DNA of 64,000 nucleotides from SXOA01 sp046593355 (GCA_046593355.1 JBKJNY010000242.1:62001-126000); one strand, 5' to 3'; shown: positions 25,455 to 35,019, numbered from the stretch's first letter. A program made the numbers and translations. The notes: a model not told the origin generated them from the letters alone.

Positions 25455-26555
25455 TTAGCGAATCTCGACCTTGTTTTCCACAACAGAGGGGAGTCGATCT
25501 CCGGAAAATACAACGCTTTGCTTTAGTGATCGCTCAACTTTGTGGACGGCGACCTCTTTTGCCATCTCCGGATTTTTTCGGCAATATTCGCCGAGTCCTT
25601 CGATGCAATCCCAACTGTGCGTAGCTGCAAACACTTGAATGCCAAGACGCATCGAAGTCTCAATGACCAACTTCCACATATCGACCATCACGGAATAGTG
25701 TAGTCCGGTGTCCACTTCATCAATGACGAGCACGCCATTTCCTGCGCGGCTAAGAGCGGTTGCCAAGGACAAAAGCCGACGCATTCCGTCGCCCATGCTC
25801 CCCAAGGGAATTGGCTTAGGTGTATCGTCAACTACAGCAACGATTCCCCAGGGAGAATTGCCCGAACGATAGCTGTAATCGACCGGTAGGAAAACAATTT
25901 GGGACAGCCCTATCTCGATGACTCTCATCGCGTCGACAGCATCTTTCTGTCGGGCCTCCAGAATTACTTCGCTCCAAAGTTCGGCGAGGCGGCGAGGGCC
26001 AAGAGAGTCGGTTGGGATAAAGATCGCCGGGCGCGCATCCCTCGGATCAGGTCCAGGGCCGGCTCGTCCGCGGAATCTTGAATCCAGCAATAGTGCTCCT
26101 TTTTCCGTAACACCAAAGCCGCGCTCGCGTGACCACGGGGGTACTGCGCCTTCAAATACCACTCCATACGATGGACGAGCCTCGCGTTCAGTATCAAACA
26201 AGACACCTTGCTCCGAAGTCTCATCCAATGCTGTAAGGCGGACAACTAAATTCGGATAGCCGTTGTCCGACCGGAGCGAAAAAGAAACACCGTCACGGAG
26301 TTCGTGTCCGAAGAAAAAGTGCGTCAAATCGGGAAAGTTATCACGACCATCGCGAAAGCTGATCATCTCCCCACGTCGTGTGGCTGCTTCCGCGAGTGCC
26401 GAAGGACCACCACCGGAAGCGAGAAGGTAAAACGCTTCAAGAAGAGCAGTCTTTCCGCTGTTGTTCTTACCCACCAGGAGATTGACTCGCGCCAATCCGT
26501 CCATATTGAAGGACTGGAACCCGCGGTAATTCTGCACGTCGAGTTGAGTGATCAT
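25455..26555 (-). CDS. AAA/ABC-type ATPase of the OLD/AriA-like group
   Basis: 366 residues. N-terminal LDVQNYRGFQSF, Walker A GKNNSGKT (29-36), an internal coiled and insertion region, SMGDGMRRLL signature-like motif, Walker B VLVIDEVDTGLHY (about 273-283), and H-loop AATHSWDCIEG. This is the ATPase layout of OLD, RecF-like and AriA proteins. The abutting TOPRIM-like gene suggests a two-component conflict system. Confidence 0.88.
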   Translation of the reverse strand: MITQLDVQNYRGFQSFNMDGLARVNLLVGKNNSGKTALLEAFYLLASGGGPSALAEAATRRGEMISFRDGRDNFPDLTHFFFGHELRDGVSFSLRSDNGYPNLVVRLTALDETSEQGVLFDTEREARPSYGVVFEGAVPPWSRERGFGVTEKGALLLDSRFRGRAGPGPDPRDARPAIFIPTDSLGPRRLAELWSEVILEARQKDAVDAMRVIEIGLSQIVFLPVDYSYRSGNSPWGIVAVVDDTPKPIPLGSMGDGMRRLLSLATALSRAGNGVLVIDEVDTGLHYSVMVDMWKLVIETSMRLGIQVFAATHSWDCIEGLGEYCRKNPEMAKEVAVHKVERSLKQSVVFSGDRLPSVVENKVEIR

Positions 26556-26594
26556 GGGGCTTCCATTATCCGGGCGAACTCTTAACCCGATAAT

Positions 26595-26981
26595 TTAGCG
26601 TGTCCGCCGAAGCGTGGCCAGTATGCGCTTCACGTTCTCGTCAATCCTCGCCTTCACCAGCTTCCGCACCAGCGCCGCCGGCAGCGGCTTGTCCGCGGGA
26701 AAACGGATGGTCCCGGTGCTGGTGTCGTAGTTCTTGAGCTCGTCCAGGTGGGCCGCCACTGTGGAATTGCTCATCAGGTAAAAAGCGCAGTGGTTCGCGG
26801 TCGCGCCGAGGGCGACGAGCGGTTTCCCATGAAGTCGGAATGCGGCGAGGCCGTAGCTGATGCATTCTTCGGCCTGCGGCACCGCGGCTTTGATGGTCTT
26901 GCGAAGTTTCTCGAGCGCGGCCCTGTTGTCGTCGCTCAAGGCTGCGAGGTATTCGTCGAAAGTCTTGGGCTTAGCTGCCAT
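26595..26981 (-). CDS. DUF1801-family protein
   Basis: 128 residues from ATG 26981. FDEYLAALSDDNRAALEKLRKTIKAAVPQAEECISYGLAAFRLHGKPLVALGATANHCAFY is the DUF1801/YdhG-like fold, whose members include the iron-chaperone frataxin-like Fra/YdhG group. Overlaps the recQ stop by 11 bases, so probably co-translated. Confidence 0.88.
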   Translation of the reverse strand: MAAKPKTFDEYLAALSDDNRAALEKLRKTIKAAVPQAEECISYGLAAFRLHGKPLVALGATANHCAFYLMSNSTVAAHLDELKNYDTSTGTIRFPADKPLPAALVRKLVKARIDENVKRILATLRRTR

Positions 26982-29178
26982 CGCTTGTTTCCTGTTGCCC
27001 GTCGACATTGCGAAGGCAGGCAATAGTTATCCGAATCTGGTCGTAGGAAAATGCACCGTTGAGCTGGTCGAAGACCAGTTTCAGGCGCTCCAGCCCCACG
27101 GCTTTGACGGCGGCGGAGATTGTGGCGAAGCTTTCGTCATCGAGCCAGGGTTCCGGCGAGAGTTGTCCTTCCTGCATCAAAAAATCGACCAGATATCCAG
27201 TCACGGTCGAGTGGGCCCTGCCGGTTTGGGCCGCGACTTCTTCGATGGATCGGCCTTCGCGGAACAGTCCGTCCGCGGCCATTTTCGCAGCGCTCTTGGA
27301 CATGGTCGAAAGCGATTCCGGAGTTGCGGAATACGCAGGATCATCGGTGATCGTCACATCCACAGGAACCTGGTTATCGGCGCAATAACGAGCGATTTCC
27401 TCGGTGAACGCCTCGCCATATTGCTGCGCCTTGTGGTCCCCCACGCCATGCACCTGTCGGAATCCCAGGAGCGTCGTGGGGCGGCGGCGAGCGAGGTCTT
27501 GCAATGTAACGTCGCCAAACACAACGAACGCCGGCACGCCCCGTTCTTCGGCCAGCCGCCGGCGGAGGAGCCGCAGAGCCTCGAAGAGGCCCGCATCCAT
27601 TCCCACGGTGAAGTGCTTTCGGGAAGCGGGAGCGGCGACCGCCTTGCCTGCTGCCGGCTGGAGCAGTTTTGGCGTTTGTTGGCCGCGGAGCACTTCTCTC
27701 CCGCTCGGGGTGACTTTGAGCACCCTGTATTCTCCTTCGCGAGTGATGTAGTCCTGCCCGCAGAGTTGCTCGATCCATTCCCGCACCGTGTTCTTGCGCT
27801 CGTCTTTGAGCAAACCGTATGTCGAAAGTTGCTCATGCCTGTTATCGAGCACCCGCTGCTCCCGCGATCCCACCAGCACCTGCGCCACGTAGTCAGCGCC
27901 AAAATTCTCATTCACCCGGATCACGCACGACAGGATTTTTTGGGCGACGATCAGAGCGTCGGGGAGACACTCCTGCTGATCGAGGCAGACATCGCACGCC
28001 TGGCAATTCTCCGGCTCATAGGTCTGGCCAAAGTGCTCGGCGAGCGTCCGATGCCGGCAAGTGACCGACGTGCAGTAGTTTTCCATCAGCCGCAAGTTTG
28101 CGTCGGCCTGCTGCCAGGCCGACCCGGTCAGGTCGCTGCTGAGTTTCCGCCAGATCATGAAATCGTTGCCGCCATGCAGCAGGCAGCACTCGGCGTCGAG
28201 GCCATCGCGGCCGGCCCGGCCGGTTTCTTGCTGATAGTGTTCGAGCGACTTGGGCGATCCGGTGTGAAGCACAAACCGCACGTTGGACTTGTCGATCCCC
28301 ATGCCGAAGGCGACTGTCGCCACTACGACATCGACCTGTTCGCTCAGAAAGGCATCCTGGTTGCGATGCCGCTCCTCGTCGGAGAGACCCGCGTGATAGG
28401 CCGCGACCTTCACACCGGCAGCACGTAGCGCGAGGGTGAGCGCGTCAACCTCCTTCCGCGAAATGCAATAAATGATCCCCGCCTCGCCCGCATGGCGTTG
28501 CAGGACCGCATGAATCTGCTGGCCGCTGCTGGCCCGGCGCAAGACGCGGTATTGCAAATTGGGCCGGTCGAAAGTGCCGACCAGAAACTCCGGCTGTTTG
28601 AGCCGCAACTGAACGGCGATATCCCGGCGGACTTGCTCGGTCGCGGTGGCGGTGAAGCTATGCACTCCGATGCCGGGAAAGTGTCCGCGCAGCTCTCCCA
28701 GCATCCGATACTCCGGCCGAAAATCGTGGCCCCAGTTGCTGATGCAGTGGGCTTCGTCGATGGCGATGAAGGAAATCGGCCGCTCACGGAGGAACGCCAG
28801 CATCCGCTCACTGACCAGCCGCTCGGGCGCGACATAGAGCAGCTTGATCCGGTCGGCACGAATCTCTTGGGCGATCCGCTGCCTTTCTTGCGGAGATAAT
28901 GCGCTATGCACGGCCGCGGCGGGAATGCCGTTCTCCGTGAGGGCATCGGCCTGATCCTTCATCAGCGAGATTAGGGGCGAGACGACGACTGCAAGTCCCG
29001 GCAGCAACACTGCCGGAATCTGGTAGCAGAGCGACTTGCCTCCGCCCGTGGGGAGCACGACGACCGAGTCCCGCCCAGCCAGCACGGCCTGAATCGACTC
29101 TCGTTGCAGCGGCCGGAATTCGTTGTACCCCCAGTGAGTCTGTAGGACCGAAAGCAACTTTGATTCATCGACGGGCAT
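26971..29178 (-). CDS. recQ: ATP-dependent DNA helicase RecQ
   Basis: 735 residues. Walker A TGGGKSLCYQIP, motif II IDEAHCISNWGHDFRPEY, motif VI QQETGRAGRDG, zinc-binding C..CRH..NCQACDVC, winged helix and an HRDC-type region (AEERGVPAFVVFGDVTLQDLA). A C-terminal extension with an HTH (SIEEVAAQTGRAHSTVTGYL) is found in RecQ of many bacteria. 3'-5' unwinding in recombinational repair. It heads the unidirectional gene array. Confidence 0.96.
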   Translation of the reverse strand: MPVDESKLLSVLQTHWGYNEFRPLQRESIQAVLAGRDSVVVLPTGGGKSLCYQIPAVLLPGLAVVVSPLISLMKDQADALTENGIPAAAVHSALSPQERQRIAQEIRADRIKLLYVAPERLVSERMLAFLRERPISFIAIDEAHCISNWGHDFRPEYRMLGELRGHFPGIGVHSFTATATEQVRRDIAVQLRLKQPEFLVGTFDRPNLQYRVLRRASSGQQIHAVLQRHAGEAGIIYCISRKEVDALTLALRAAGVKVAAYHAGLSDEERHRNQDAFLSEQVDVVVATVAFGMGIDKSNVRFVLHTGSPKSLEHYQQETGRAGRDGLDAECCLLHGGNDFMIWRKLSSDLTGSAWQQADANLRLMENYCTSVTCRHRTLAEHFGQTYEPENCQACDVCLDQQECLPDALIVAQKILSCVIRVNENFGADYVAQVLVGSREQRVLDNRHEQLSTYGLLKDERKNTVREWIEQLCGQDYITREGEYRVLKVTPSGREVLRGQQTPKLLQPAAGKAVAAPASRKHFTVGMDAGLFEALRLLRRRLAEERGVPAFVVFGDVTLQDLARRRPTTLLGFRQVHGVGDHKAQQYGEAFTEEIARYCADNQVPVDVTITDDPAYSATPESLSTMSKSAAKMAADGLFREGRSIEEVAAQTGRAHSTVTGYLVDFLMQEGQLSPEPWLDDESFATISAAVKAVGLERLKLVFDQLNGAFSYDQIRITIACLRNVDGQQETSDGS

Positions 29179-29319
29179 CGGACAACTCCAGGAAAATCAT
29201 CCGGCGGACAGGAACTGGCCAAATATCCAGTACAAGGTAGCCGTTTGTCAAGCCCGTCGCCACTGGGGAATCTCCTCCTGGGGTCGGGGTAGTGGTACAA
29301 ATTGAAAATTCTGCGCTGC

Positions 29320-29616
29320 TTAAGAACTAGGCAGTGGTCTTTGCTTCGCCGACAAAAAATCAACGATCGCGCGCGTAACACCTTCAACAGAGTCGATCCA
29401 AGGAGCCGTCAGAGGATTCGAGTTGTCGGTGTTATCGACTAGGAACGGGCATTGGCCATAAGCCGCGTCAATTTGCACGTAGCTATCGTCCCCTGGAAAA
29501 TAGAAAAACCAGACACCATCATCGTCGCCTGGATGACTGACCTGATGCTGGTGGAATTCCGCCTCGGGCAGCTTTGCTTTGACGGCCGCAATGATGCGGT
29601 CAATATCACGTTCCAT
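29320..29616 (-). CDS. hypothetical protein, small acidic
   Basis: 98 residues from an ATG with no strong ribosome-binding site. DGVWFFYFPGDDSYVQID and YGQCPFLVDN give an immunity-protein-like or NTF2-like feel, but I recognise no family. 141 bases separate it from recQ. Codon use is less G+C rich than in recQ. Confidence 0.6.
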   Translation of the reverse strand: MERDIDRIIAAVKAKLPEAEFHQHQVSHPGDDDGVWFFYFPGDDSYVQIDAAYGQCPFLVDNTDNSNPLTAPWIDSVEGVTRAIVDFLSAKQRPLPSS

Positions 29617-29876
29617 GCCCTCATTCTACCAGCGCAGCAAAAAGCCCTGCCAGAGTGACGGGGTAAAATCCGCAGCTCAGCAAACGGCCATCGCAGCGGG
29701 AACCCGACACTGGCCAGACTTCTCAGGCAATCGGGGCCGCCAAATGTAGTTGTACCACCGGGGGTTTCACTTGCCCCGCGCTCCTGCGATACATTAACAT
29801 GGACTTATGAGTCGGACCTTGGTTCAAAAGAACTGCCGACTCCCCGCCGATATTCCCGCCTGCTGACTCCCGCCTT
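29617..29876. other. intergenic region, no gene seen
   Basis: 260 bases upstream of the DUF1549 gene. It must contain that promoter; no convincing open frame, hairpin or repeat was found. Confidence 0.5.
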
Positions 29877-32066
29877 ATGAATCTCTCCCTGCGAGCTGCG
29901 CTCTGCTTTTGTGCCGTGATGGTGGGGATGCTGCTTTCGTTGCGAGCAAGTTGGGCCGGCGAACCGCAGTCGCAACCCCTCAACTTCGAAAACGACATCG
30001 TTCCGATTCTCTCCAAGTTCGGCTGCAATGCTTCGGGTTGCCACGGCAAAGCGGAGGGGCAGAATGGGTTCAAGCTGTCGGTGTTTGGCTTCGATCCGCC
30101 GGCTGATTATCGGGCAATCACGATGGAAGGGCGCGGGCGGCGAGTGTTTCCGGCTGCGGCGGAAAAAAGCCTGCTGCTGCTGAAGGTGAGCGGAGCCAAT
30201 CCGCATGGAGGCGGGGTGCGGATTCTGCCGGATCGGCCGGAGTACGAAACGCTCCGCCGCTGGATAGCCGCCGGATTGCCGGTCGGCTCCGCGAGCGACC
30301 CCAAGGTGGTCAAGATTGAGCTGACGCCGCATGAAGAGACGCTGGCCACTGGCCAAACACGTCAACTCGTCGTGACGGCGACTCTATCGGACGGCAAGAA
30401 ACTGGACGTCACGCGGCTGGCGAAGTTTCAATCGAATAACGACGGCTTGGCGTCGGTGGACGAGGAAGGGCTCGTTATTGCTGGCCAAACTCCTGGCGTA
30501 GTCGCCGTGATGGCAAGCTACGCGAACGAGGTGGATGTTTTTCATGTCCTCCTCCCGAAGGCGGAGAAAGTGGAACCGTATCCGCAAGTCGCCGAAAACA
30601 ACTTCATCGACCAACATGTTTATCGCCGCTTGAAGCAGCTCAACATCGTGCCGGCTGAAGTTTGCGGCGATGCCGAGTATTTGCGGCGGGTCTACCTCGA
30701 TCTCATCGGCACGCTGCCGACTGCCGATGAAGCCCGCCGCTTTATTGCGGAAACCAAGTCGGACAAACGCAAGCTGCTCGTGGACGAGCTGCTGGCGCGA
30801 CCGGAGTTTGCCGATTACTGGGCGCTCAAATGGGCGGACCTCTTGCGCGTGGACCGGCAGGTGCTCGGCCACAAGGCGGCTTACGACGAGTATCGCTGGA
30901 TTCGCAGCAGCCTGGCCAAGAACAAACCGCTCGACCAGTTCGCCCGCGAGGTCATCACCGCGCTGGGTCCGCTGGCGGAAAATCCGCAAGGATACATCTA
31001 CAAGACCGCTTCGCAGCCGGGGCAGGCGGCGAGCACCATTTCGCAAGTCTTTCTCGGTGTGCGGATTGAGTGCGCCACTTGCCACCACCATCCTTACGAC
31101 CGTTGGAGCCAGACCGATTACTTCGGCATGACCGCCTACTTCACGCAGCTTCAGCAGAAAACAACGCCGCTGGGGGAAGTGCTGCTGGCAGTCGGCGATC
31201 CAGCGACAAACCATCCCCGCACCGGCCAGCCGATTACCGCCCATCCGCTCGGTCGGCCGATGCCGGAAAAGAACGTTGCCGGCGACCGCCGCATCGAGCT
31301 CGCCACCTGGCTCACCGCGGCGGACAATCCCTGGTTCGCCCGCAACATGGCCAACCGCGTCTGGGCGCCACTATTAGGCCGCGGACTGGTCGAGCCGGTC
31401 GATGACTTTCGGGCGACGAACCCGCCGAGCAATCCAGAGCTGCTCGCCGCCCTCGCCGCCCATCTCGCCGCCAGCAAGTTCGACCTGCGGGAGCTGATCC
31501 GGGCCATCACCGCCTCTCGCACCTACCAGCATTCCACCAAACCGAACCTCACCAACAACCGGGACGAGCAAAACTACTCGCGCGCCCTTCTCAAATCGAT
31601 GGATGCCGAAGTCCTGCTCGACGCCGTCTGCCAGGCGACCGGCGTTCCGGAGAAATTCGAAGGAGTCCCCGCCGGCTCGCGGGCCATCCAACTCTGGGAC
31701 AGCCAGGTGGACCACTATTTCCTCCGCCTTTTCGGCCGCCCTACGCGGCAGACGGTCTGCGAGTGCGAGCGAGTCACCGAGCCGAGCGTCGCGCAGGTGT
31801 TGCACCTGCTCAACAGCGAACGGGTGCAGGAAAAGCTCTCCCACGAAAACGGCTTTGTCGCCAAACTGGCTAAAAGAGAATCCGACAATGCCCGCGCCGC
31901 CGACGAACTGTATCTCAACCTCTTTTCCCGCCTCCCCACCGATGCCGAGCGCCAAGTTGCGGTAGAATATCTGTCACGAGCCGGCGATTCCGCCACCCGC
32001 CGCACCGCCCTGGAAGATTTGGCCTGGACGATGCTTAACTCGCTGGAGTTTGTGTTCAACCACTAG
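29877..32066 (+). CDS. DUF1549/DUF1553 protein with cytochrome-like motifs and Ig-like domain
   Basis: 729 residues. Signal peptide (about 1-28). CNASGCH (C50, C55, H56) is the modified haem-binding-like site of planctomycete cytochrome-related N-domains. A Big_2-type Ig-like domain follows (about 145-220). DUF1549 spans about 230-420 and contains CATCHHHPYDRW (C399, C402, H403). DUF1553 is in the C-terminal part. These are surface proteins of unknown chemistry, normally in a two-gene operon with DUF1501; here the DUF1501 partner is 4.8 kb away. Confidence 0.93.
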   Translation: MNLSLRAALCFCAVMVGMLLSLRASWAGEPQSQPLNFENDIVPILSKFGCNASGCHGKAEGQNGFKLSVFGFDPPADYRAITMEGRGRRVFPAAAEKSLLLLKVSGANPHGGGVRILPDRPEYETLRRWIAAGLPVGSASDPKVVKIELTPHEETLATGQTRQLVVTATLSDGKKLDVTRLAKFQSNNDGLASVDEEGLVIAGQTPGVVAVMASYANEVDVFHVLLPKAEKVEPYPQVAENNFIDQHVYRRLKQLNIVPAEVCGDAEYLRRVYLDLIGTLPTADEARRFIAETKSDKRKLLVDELLARPEFADYWALKWADLLRVDRQVLGHKAAYDEYRWIRSSLAKNKPLDQFAREVITALGPLAENPQGYIYKTASQPGQAASTISQVFLGVRIECATCHHHPYDRWSQTDYFGMTAYFTQLQQKTTPLGEVLLAVGDPATNHPRTGQPITAHPLGRPMPEKNVAGDRRIELATWLTAADNPWFARNMANRVWAPLLGRGLVEPVDDFRATNPPSNPELLAALAAHLAASKFDLRELIRAITASRTYQHSTKPNLTNNRDEQNYSRALLKSMDAEVLLDAVCQATGVPEKFEGVPAGSRAIQLWDSQVDHYFLRLFGRPTRQTVCECERVTEPSVAQVLHLLNSERVQEKLSHENGFVAKLAKRESDNARAADELYLNLFSRLPTDAERQVAVEYLSRAGDSATRRTALEDLAWTMLNSLEFVFNH

Positions 32067-32070
32067 ACGG

Positions 32071-32154
32071 CAGAGTGCAAAGTGTAGAGTGTAAAGTGCA
32101 GAGTTAAGAACTCCCTGCTCCGCACTCTGCACTTTACACTCTGCACTTTACACT
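32071..32154. repeat. word-like palindrome between DUF1549 and DUF58 genes
   Basis: The arm CAGAGTGCAAAGTGTAGAGT.. at 32071 is mirrored by ..ACTCTGCACTTTACACT ending 32154. Each arm repeats the words AGTGTAAAG and GTGCA. The DUF58 start follows at 32160. Confidence 0.82.
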
Positions 32155-32159
32155 TCCCC

Positions 32160-33059
32160 ATGCCCGCCACCCTCACCACCCCCACCCAGCTCCTCCCGCC
32201 CCAACTCCTCGCGCAGCTCGAGCGCCTGGAACTGGTCAGCCGCAAGATTTTTCGCGGGCGAATGAAAGGGGAACGCAAGAGCAAGCGGAAGGGGCAGAGC
32301 GTGGAGTTCGCCGATTTCCGCAACTACGTGGCGGGGGACGACCTGCGGTTCATCGACTGGAACCTCTACGCCCGGCTCGACAAGCTGTTCCTCAAGCTCT
32401 TCCTGGAAGAGGAGGACCTGCATTTCTTCGCCCTCATCGATACCAGCGGCAGCATGGATTTCGGCGAGCCGACCAAGCTGGACTACGCCCGGCAACTGGC
32501 GGCTTCGCTCGGTTTCATCGGCCTGATTCGCGGGGCCCGGGTGAAGATCGAAACGCTCGGCAGCACGCACAAGAACCCCGGCCCCACGCTCCGCGGCCGG
32601 GCCAGCCTGTGGCGGATGATGGACTACATCGGGAACATCCAGGCGGGCGAGAACGTGCCACTGACGACCGGCATCAAGAATTTCTGCGTCCGGAACACGG
32701 GGAAGGGAATCTTCATCCTGATCACCGACCTGATGGACAAGGAAGGGTACGACAAGGCCCTCCGGTTCCTCGTCGCCCAGCAGATGGACGTCTACATCAT
32801 CCACGTCCTCTGCCCCGAGGAAATCAGCCCCGAGCTGAAGGGGGATCTCAAGCTCGTCGATTGCGAGGACAACGACCAGGCCGAGGTTACCGTCAGCCGC
32901 CCGCTGCTGGACAAGTACAAACGCACGCTGGCCAGCTTCATCGACGGGGCCCGCGACTTCTGCAACCGCCGCGGCATGAATTATCTGATGACCAGCACCG
33001 ACACCCCGGTGGACAAGCTGGTGGCGAGCTATTTGAGGAAGCGGGGGCTGGTGAAGTAA
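32160..33059 (+). CDS. DUF58 / VWA-like protein
   Basis: 299 residues. RRGQS-type motif KRKGQSVEFADFRNYVAGDDLRFIDWNLYARLDKLFLKLF is the DUF58 hallmark, followed by a VWA fold with MIDAS DTSGSMDFG. Usually encoded with MoxR ATPase and BatA-type VWA proteins. Here it is a lone gene, 94 bases downstream of the DUF1549 gene and possibly cotranscribed with it. Confidence 0.9.
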   Translation: MPATLTTPTQLLPPQLLAQLERLELVSRKIFRGRMKGERKSKRKGQSVEFADFRNYVAGDDLRFIDWNLYARLDKLFLKLFLEEEDLHFFALIDTSGSMDFGEPTKLDYARQLAASLGFIGLIRGARVKIETLGSTHKNPGPTLRGRASLWRMMDYIGNIQAGENVPLTTGIKNFCVRNTGKGIFILITDLMDKEGYDKALRFLVAQQMDVYIIHVLCPEEISPELKGDLKLVDCEDNDQAEVTVSRPLLDKYKRTLASFIDGARDFCNRRGMNYLMTSTDTPVDKLVASYLRKRGLVK

Positions 33060-33102
33060 TGAGAAAAGTGCATTCTGAAGTAAGTAAATTGAATGGCAAT
33101 CG

Positions 33103-33417
33103 CTAGGCACGCGCAGGACGTGCTGCGCGATTGCTTAAAACTAGGTTCACAAGTTTTCGAACTTCGTCTTGGTCGGTAGTTAATTTGATGCAGTTCTTGA
33201 ATCGCTGAGCGCCTATCAACTCGAGCAATTTGCCCAAGACTTCGTCCATAAACGATGGCGTGTAAGCTTCGACACCACTAAGGTCGACGTCAACGGAACC
33301 GTGCTCTTCAAGAGCTTCAACCAAGGCTTTTCGGACGGGTTCGCCTTGGTCGCGAGTCACAAGTACATCGCCAAACCGTCGAAATTGGAATTCAATAGGA
33401 CTGCTTGCAGTGGTCAT
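33103..33417 (-). CDS. STAS-like DUF4325 protein
   Basis: 104 residues. FGDVLVTRDQGEPVRKALVEALEEHGSVDVDLSGVEAYTPSFMDEVLGKLL matches the DUF4325 STAS-like domain, in which the F-hD-S-G-h pattern resembles anti-anti-sigma factors. ATGA overlap with the GHKL ATPase upstream indicates a coupled pair. A+T richer than surrounding genes. Confidence 0.85.
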   Translation of the reverse strand: MTTASSPIEFQFRRFGDVLVTRDQGEPVRKALVEALEEHGSVDVDLSGVEAYTPSFMDEVLGKLLELIGAQRFKNCIKLTTDQDEVRKLVNLVLSNRAARPARA

Positions 33418-34841
33418 TGGAAAAAATCCTCCATTTCTGTGCCCTCCATTGGCGGTAACGTGCTGTAAACCTCACCCATGGGCAAGAGGGAGTCAAGGTC
33501 AATAAGCATGGCAATCCAGGTTCCGTTCCACCCCTGGTGCGTGACACTATGATATTCTTGCCGAGTCCATCGCTTTCTGTAGAGGGTTAATATCTCGTTG
33601 TCAGAAAATAGCCGAAAAGTTCCTCCGTTTCGGACTACGAGCTCACTCACAACGTATAAGCCATATCCGGAGTGGCGATCTGGTTTGCTGGTTACAAGAG
33701 GCGACGTGGCAAGCTTTGCGGCCAACTCTCCGCGTTGAAGCCGTGATACGAGAGATGGATTTGTTCCACAAAGAATGGACTGTCGGATTCCCATTCCAGT
33801 GTCCACGATGCAGATCGTCAGCTTATTCCGTCGCGGATAGACCTGGGCGCATGCGAACGCGCTCGCAACCGCGCCTGCATGCCGATGCACATTTTCGATA
33901 AGTTCGGCAAAGGCAATTATAAGGCCTGATCGAGCACGCTTGGGGAGAGGAATGTGATGGTCGATGATGTCCACAAGTTTGGTAGAAACATCTTCGGGAT
34001 TCTTGTCGAGGATTGGCTCGATGGCCAACGTAAAGAAGTTGTCGGGCTGCGCGAGGATTGGAGCTGGAGCGACTCCTGAGAACCCGACCGCATCCAAATA
34101 CCGTTCCGTAAGTTCTGAAGCGTTGCGAATTTGCGGGCGAATCTCTCTCGCGGTGCACCACGCCATCAACGCGGCAAGGCCGACGACGTAAACATGGTCT
34201 ACATCCTTAAAATCCAGAATCAGTTCATCGCACTCTTTGTCCAAACGTGCCAAGAGAACTGCGAGCGATTCCATCCTGCGAATATCGGTAAGATCTGTAG
34301 TTATCCGAACTGTTGCCGTGCGTCGTCCTAGCAATGAGCGAGAAACTTCGTACTGTACGACTCCTCCTTGGACGTCGGAAAATGTTCGTCTTTCAATTAC
34401 TGTTTCAAAATCCGTGAACACCTCAGCCGTAAGAACATCAGCAAAACTTGTTGCTTTTGTCGCAAAGTGCGATGCTTCTTGGGACAGTAAATCTCTGACT
34501 CTGCGACGTAATTTCTTCGGACACCTTCCTTTAGATCCTCGGATGCTCTTCTCTAGGACCAACTGCCATCCAGGTTCGCGCAATGCCAGTTCGTGAAAGA
34601 GTTCGAGCACATTCGCAACCACTTCCGCCGGTGCTGAATTCAAGACCAGAAACAACACGCGAGCCGAATCTGAGATAGAAAAACTAAGCAGCTCTGTCGC
34701 TGTCGAACCTATTTCTGACGGGGTAAGACGGGCGCGAGAGATTATCGGAATGAGTCGTTCTGGCATTTGAGGGGTTTGAGCGATGAGAGCCTCAGGGACT
34801 CCTACCATTGTAGCTCGCTTCTGGCAGTGACGAACACCCAT
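33414..34841 (-). CDS. GHKL (HATPase) protein with internal STAS-like domain
   Basis: 475 residues from ATG 34841, six bases after GGTGGAG; ATG 34808 is an alternative. Three parts are visible: an N-terminal region of unknown fold; a STAS-like segment (ELILDFKDVDHVYVVGLAALMAWC); a C-terminal GHKL ATPase with N-box ELIENVHRHA (about residue 310), G1 DTGMGI (about 345) and G2 SGYGLYVVSEL (about 390). No histidine phosphoacceptor is seen, so it is anti-sigma-kinase-like rather than a sensor kinase. The ribosome-binding site lies inside a palindromic repeat. A+T rich, likely acquired. Confidence 0.85.
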   Translation of the reverse strand: MGVRHCQKRATMVGVPEALIAQTPQMPERLIPIISRARLTPSEIGSTATELLSFSISDSARVLFLVLNSAPAEVVANVLELFHELALREPGWQLVLEKSIRGSKGRCPKKLRRRVRDLLSQEASHFATKATSFADVLTAEVFTDFETVIERRTFSDVQGGVVQYEVSRSLLGRRTATVRITTDLTDIRRMESLAVLLARLDKECDELILDFKDVDHVYVVGLAALMAWCTAREIRPQIRNASELTERYLDAVGFSGVAPAPILAQPDNFFTLAIEPILDKNPEDVSTKLVDIIDHHIPLPKRARSGLIIAFAELIENVHRHAGAVASAFACAQVYPRRNKLTICIVDTGMGIRQSILCGTNPSLVSRLQRGELAAKLATSPLVTSKPDRHSGYGLYVVSELVVRNGGTFRLFSDNEILTLYRKRWTRQEYHSVTHQGWNGTWIAMLIDLDSLLPMGEVYSTLPPMEGTEMEDFFQ

Positions 34842-34850
34842 CACGGGCTC

Positions 34851-34876
34851 CACCGACGCGAGGTCGGTGGGGGCCG
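34851..34876. repeat. repeat R3, partial copy
   Basis: Palindromic core CACCGACGCGAGGTCGGTGG, the same core as in the two 50-bp copies at 34895 and 35759. It lies just upstream of the GHKL gene start. Confidence 0.75.
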
Positions 34877-34894
34877 TTGTTGTCGGAGAGTCTT

Positions 34895-34944
34895 GGCTAG
34901 TGCAAAATCAGTTCACCGACCGACGCGAGGTCGGTGGGGTCTGA
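34895..34944. repeat. repeat R3, copy 1 of a perfect 50-bp direct repeat
   Basis: Starts GGCTAGTGCAAAATCAGTTC and ends GTCGGTGGGGTCTGA. Identical over 50 bases to 35759-35808. The two copies flank the retropepsin-like two-gene unit. Confidence 0.92.
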
Positions 34945-35019
34945 GAGAGGTCGTTGTCGACGCGCCCCTCGTCCTCTTCTGCCCCACCGACCTTGCTGGG
35001 AGCGCTCAAGACGCCGCAA

